Assembly (NCBI GenBank): GCA_946965045.2
Contig: OX337230.1
Coordinates: forward strand, 4,305,364-4,369,363
Direction of reading: 5' to 3'
Source: Epithemia pelagica
Lineage: Eukaryota > Bacillariophyta > Bacillariophyceae > Surirellales > Surirellaceae
Length of the DNA stretch: 64,000 bases
The notes under the pieces are model-generated. The model was not told the origin of the DNA and did not search any database. It worked only from the letters and a program-made list of their open reading frames with translations. The position numbers were made by a program, and so were the translations under genes. Shown piece after piece: positions 62,444-64,000 of this stretch. Numbering within the stretch: the first letter of the stretch is position 1; each line of letters begins with the position of its first letter.

Positions 62444-62833
62444 CAATTGCGAGAAAAGTGTTTCTACTGCCATACCCCAGGGTGTAACGGTGTTGACTGT
62501 CGAAGTGGATCATGCTTTGATTGTGGTGGTATACATGGTCGAGGTGAGATTTGTGTACTTCGAAAACAAAAACAAGGGCATAAGTACGTATATGTGAGTC
62601 CAGAAGGAAAGGAGTTCATGACTTGGGTCGCCACACATCGCAAGGCATGCTTGGGTTGCTTTGATCCAGCTTATAAAGGTGGTGTTTGTGCTCATCCATA
62701 TCGAAAGCGAATCAAGAGATTGATTTCAGAGCATGCTGAAAAAGAAAAGTGTTCCTTCATAGTTGCATTCAAGAAAATCTACCAGTCACAGTCGGAGATA
62801 GTTCAGTTTTTTGGCCACCTATATTCGAAATAA
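62444..62833 (+). CDS. Cys-rich C-terminal module behind TGA
   Basis: This open stretch is in the same frame as the helicase, separated from it by a single TGA (62441-62443), and has no ATG at its own start. It encodes a Cys-rich region (CFYCHTPGCNGVDC, CFDCGGIHGRGEIC, CLGCFDPAYKGGVC) followed by a basic helical end. It is most simply the original C-terminus of the helicase, cut off by a nonsense change, or reached by read-through. Zinc binding is likely from the cysteine spacing. Confidence 0.6.
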   Translation, partial: QLREKCFYCHTPGCNGVDCRSGSCFDCGGIHGRGEICVLRKQKQGHKYVYVSPEGKEFMTWVATHRKACLGCFDPAYKGGVCAHPYRKRIKRLISEHAEKEKCSFIVAFKKIYQSQSEIVQFFGHLYSK

Positions 62834-62860
62834 AAATTGTTCAATTCAGACTACTATTAT

Positions 62861-63494
62861 TTTGAGTGTGAATTTGAGTGCGATGTCGATGTGCGAGATG
62901 ATGCGCAAGTGGTGTGTTTTGAAGGTATTTGAATGGTCTATCTATTGATGTTTTGCGATTTTTGTTCATCAAGTGGGAAGGTGTGTTTCGTGCTATGCGG
63001 ACTTGGTGTATAGTGTTGTGGATTTTGTCGTCTTGTGTTTTGAGTGTGAATTTGAGTGCGATGTCGATGTGCGAGATGATGCGCAAGTGGTGTGTTTTGA
63101 AGGTATTTGAATGGTCTATCTATTGATGTTTTGCGATTTTTGTTCATCAAGTGGGAAGGTGTGTTTCGTGCTATGCGAACTTGGTGTATAGTGTTGTGGA
63201 TTTTGTCGTCTTGTGTTTTGAGTGTGAATTTGAGTGCGATGTCGATGTGCGAGATGATGCGCAAGTGGTGTGTCTTGAAGGTATTTGAATGGTCTATCTA
63301 TTGATGTTTTGCGATTTTTGTTCATCAAGTGGGAAGGTGTGTTTCGTGCTATGCGAACTTGGTGTATAGTGTAGTGGATTTTGTTGTCTTGTGTTTTGAG
63401 TGTGAATTTGAGTGCGATGTCGATGTGCGAAATGATGCGCAAGTGATGTGTCTTGAAGGTATTTGAATGGTCTATCTATTGATGCTTTGCGATT
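62861..63494. repeat. 178-bp subtelomeric tandem repeats
   Basis: Units start at 62861, 63039, 63217 and 63395 (TTTGAGTGTGAATTTGAGTG), period 178, with only a few substitutions between units. The fourth is cut after 100 bases by the telomere. Each unit is open on both strands for about 60 to 100 codons, but 178 is not a multiple of three, so this is not taken as coding. Confidence 0.95.
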
Positions 63495-64000
63495 TTAGGG
63501 TTAGGGTTAGGGTTAGGGTTAGGGTTAGGGTTAGGGTTAGGGTTAGGGTTAGGGTTAGGGTTAGGGTTAGGGTTAGGGTTAGGGTTAGGGTTAGGGTTAG
63601 GGTTAGGGTTAGGGTTAGGGTTAGGGTTAGGGTTAGGGTTAGGGTTAGGGTTAGGGTTAGGGTTAGGGTTAGGGTTAGGGTTAGGGTTAGGGTTAGGGTT
63701 AGGGTTAGGGTTAGGGTTAGGGTTAGGGTTAGGGTTAGGGTTAGGGTTAGGGTTAGGGTTAGGGTTAGGGTTAGGGTTAGGGTTAGGGTTAGGGTTAGGG
63801 TTAGGGTTAGGGTTAGGGTTAGGGTTAGGGTTAGGGTTAGGGTTAGGGTTAGGGTTAGGGTTAGGGTTAGGGTTAGGGTTAGGGTTAGGGTTAGGGTTAG
63901 GGTTAGGGTTAGGGTTAGGGTTAGGGTTAGGGTTAGGGTTAGGGTTAGGGTTAGGGTTAGGGTTAGGGTTAGGGTTAGGGTTAGGGTTAGGGTTAGGGTT
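63495..64000 (+). repeat. Telomere, (TTAGGG)n
   Basis: About 84 perfect TTAGGG units to the window edge. The G-rich strand reads outward, so this is the right end of the chromosome. The array begins directly inside a 178-bp repeat, at GCGATT/TTAGGG. Confidence 0.99.

Noticed and set aside
62929-63442. Repeated ORFs of 65 and 108 codons on both strands
   Set aside because: They come from the 178-bp satellite; the period is not a multiple of three and there is no domain.
62861-63494. Possible CRISPR array
   Set aside because: Long contiguous 178-bp units without unique spacers, in a eukaryotic subtelomere.

Overview
The window is the end of a nuclear chromosome from a photosynthetic stramenopile, most likely a pennate diatom. 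The support is the (TTAGGG)n array running to the right edge, few and short GT-AG introns, Copia-type retrotransposons of the kind common in diatoms, and a set of diatom-like genes (ferric reductases, an EVE-domain protein, a choline-transporter-like protein). The species cannot be fixed from sequence reading alone.

Layout. 1-2863: 3' truncated threonyl-tRNA synthetase (minus). 3.3-3.6 kb: a foldback repeat. 3.9-8.5 kb: a broken AAA/NTPase signalling-type gene. 8.8-20.8 kb: three ferric reductase (FRE) copies on the minus strand. FRE-A is decayed; FRE-B and FRE-C look intact. FRE-B lies in a 6-kb block (FRE, KIN17, C-terminal part of a nucleoredoxin-like gene) that is tandemly duplicated. The duplication joint at 17940/17941 cuts the first nucleoredoxin copy; the second copy (38425-39558) is complete. 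The second block was then split by a 15-kb retrotransposon nest (20855-35808) that landed between FRE-C and KIN17-2. The outer element is an old, broken Copia element. The inner one (26650-35033) has 783-bp LTRs that look identical, a 5-bp target duplication and an intact 1895-codon gag-pol, plus an unusual extra ORF ahead of gag.

39.6-54.1 kb is ordinary gene space: a frameshifted oligopeptidase-B-like gene, a glutaminase, a secreted Gly/Tyr-rich protein, an EVE-domain protein and an SLC44-like membrane protein. 54.1-57.9 kb has no convincing gene. From 57.9 kb the DNA is subtelomeric: 277-bp direct repeats full of inverted sites, a 1.3-kb-residue-class (about 1291 aa) DEAQ-box helicase with N-terminal zinc fingers, a C-terminal cysteine-rich module cut off by one in-frame TGA, 178-bp tandem repeats, and the telomere.

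The two themes are (i) birth, conversion and decay of an iron-reduction gene cluster shaped by tandem duplication and nested retrotransposons, and (ii) a telomere-linked helicase unit that resembles in layout the telomere-associated helicases of fungi. All gene models, splice sites and repeat periods below were read by eye from the sequence; no alignment or database search was run.
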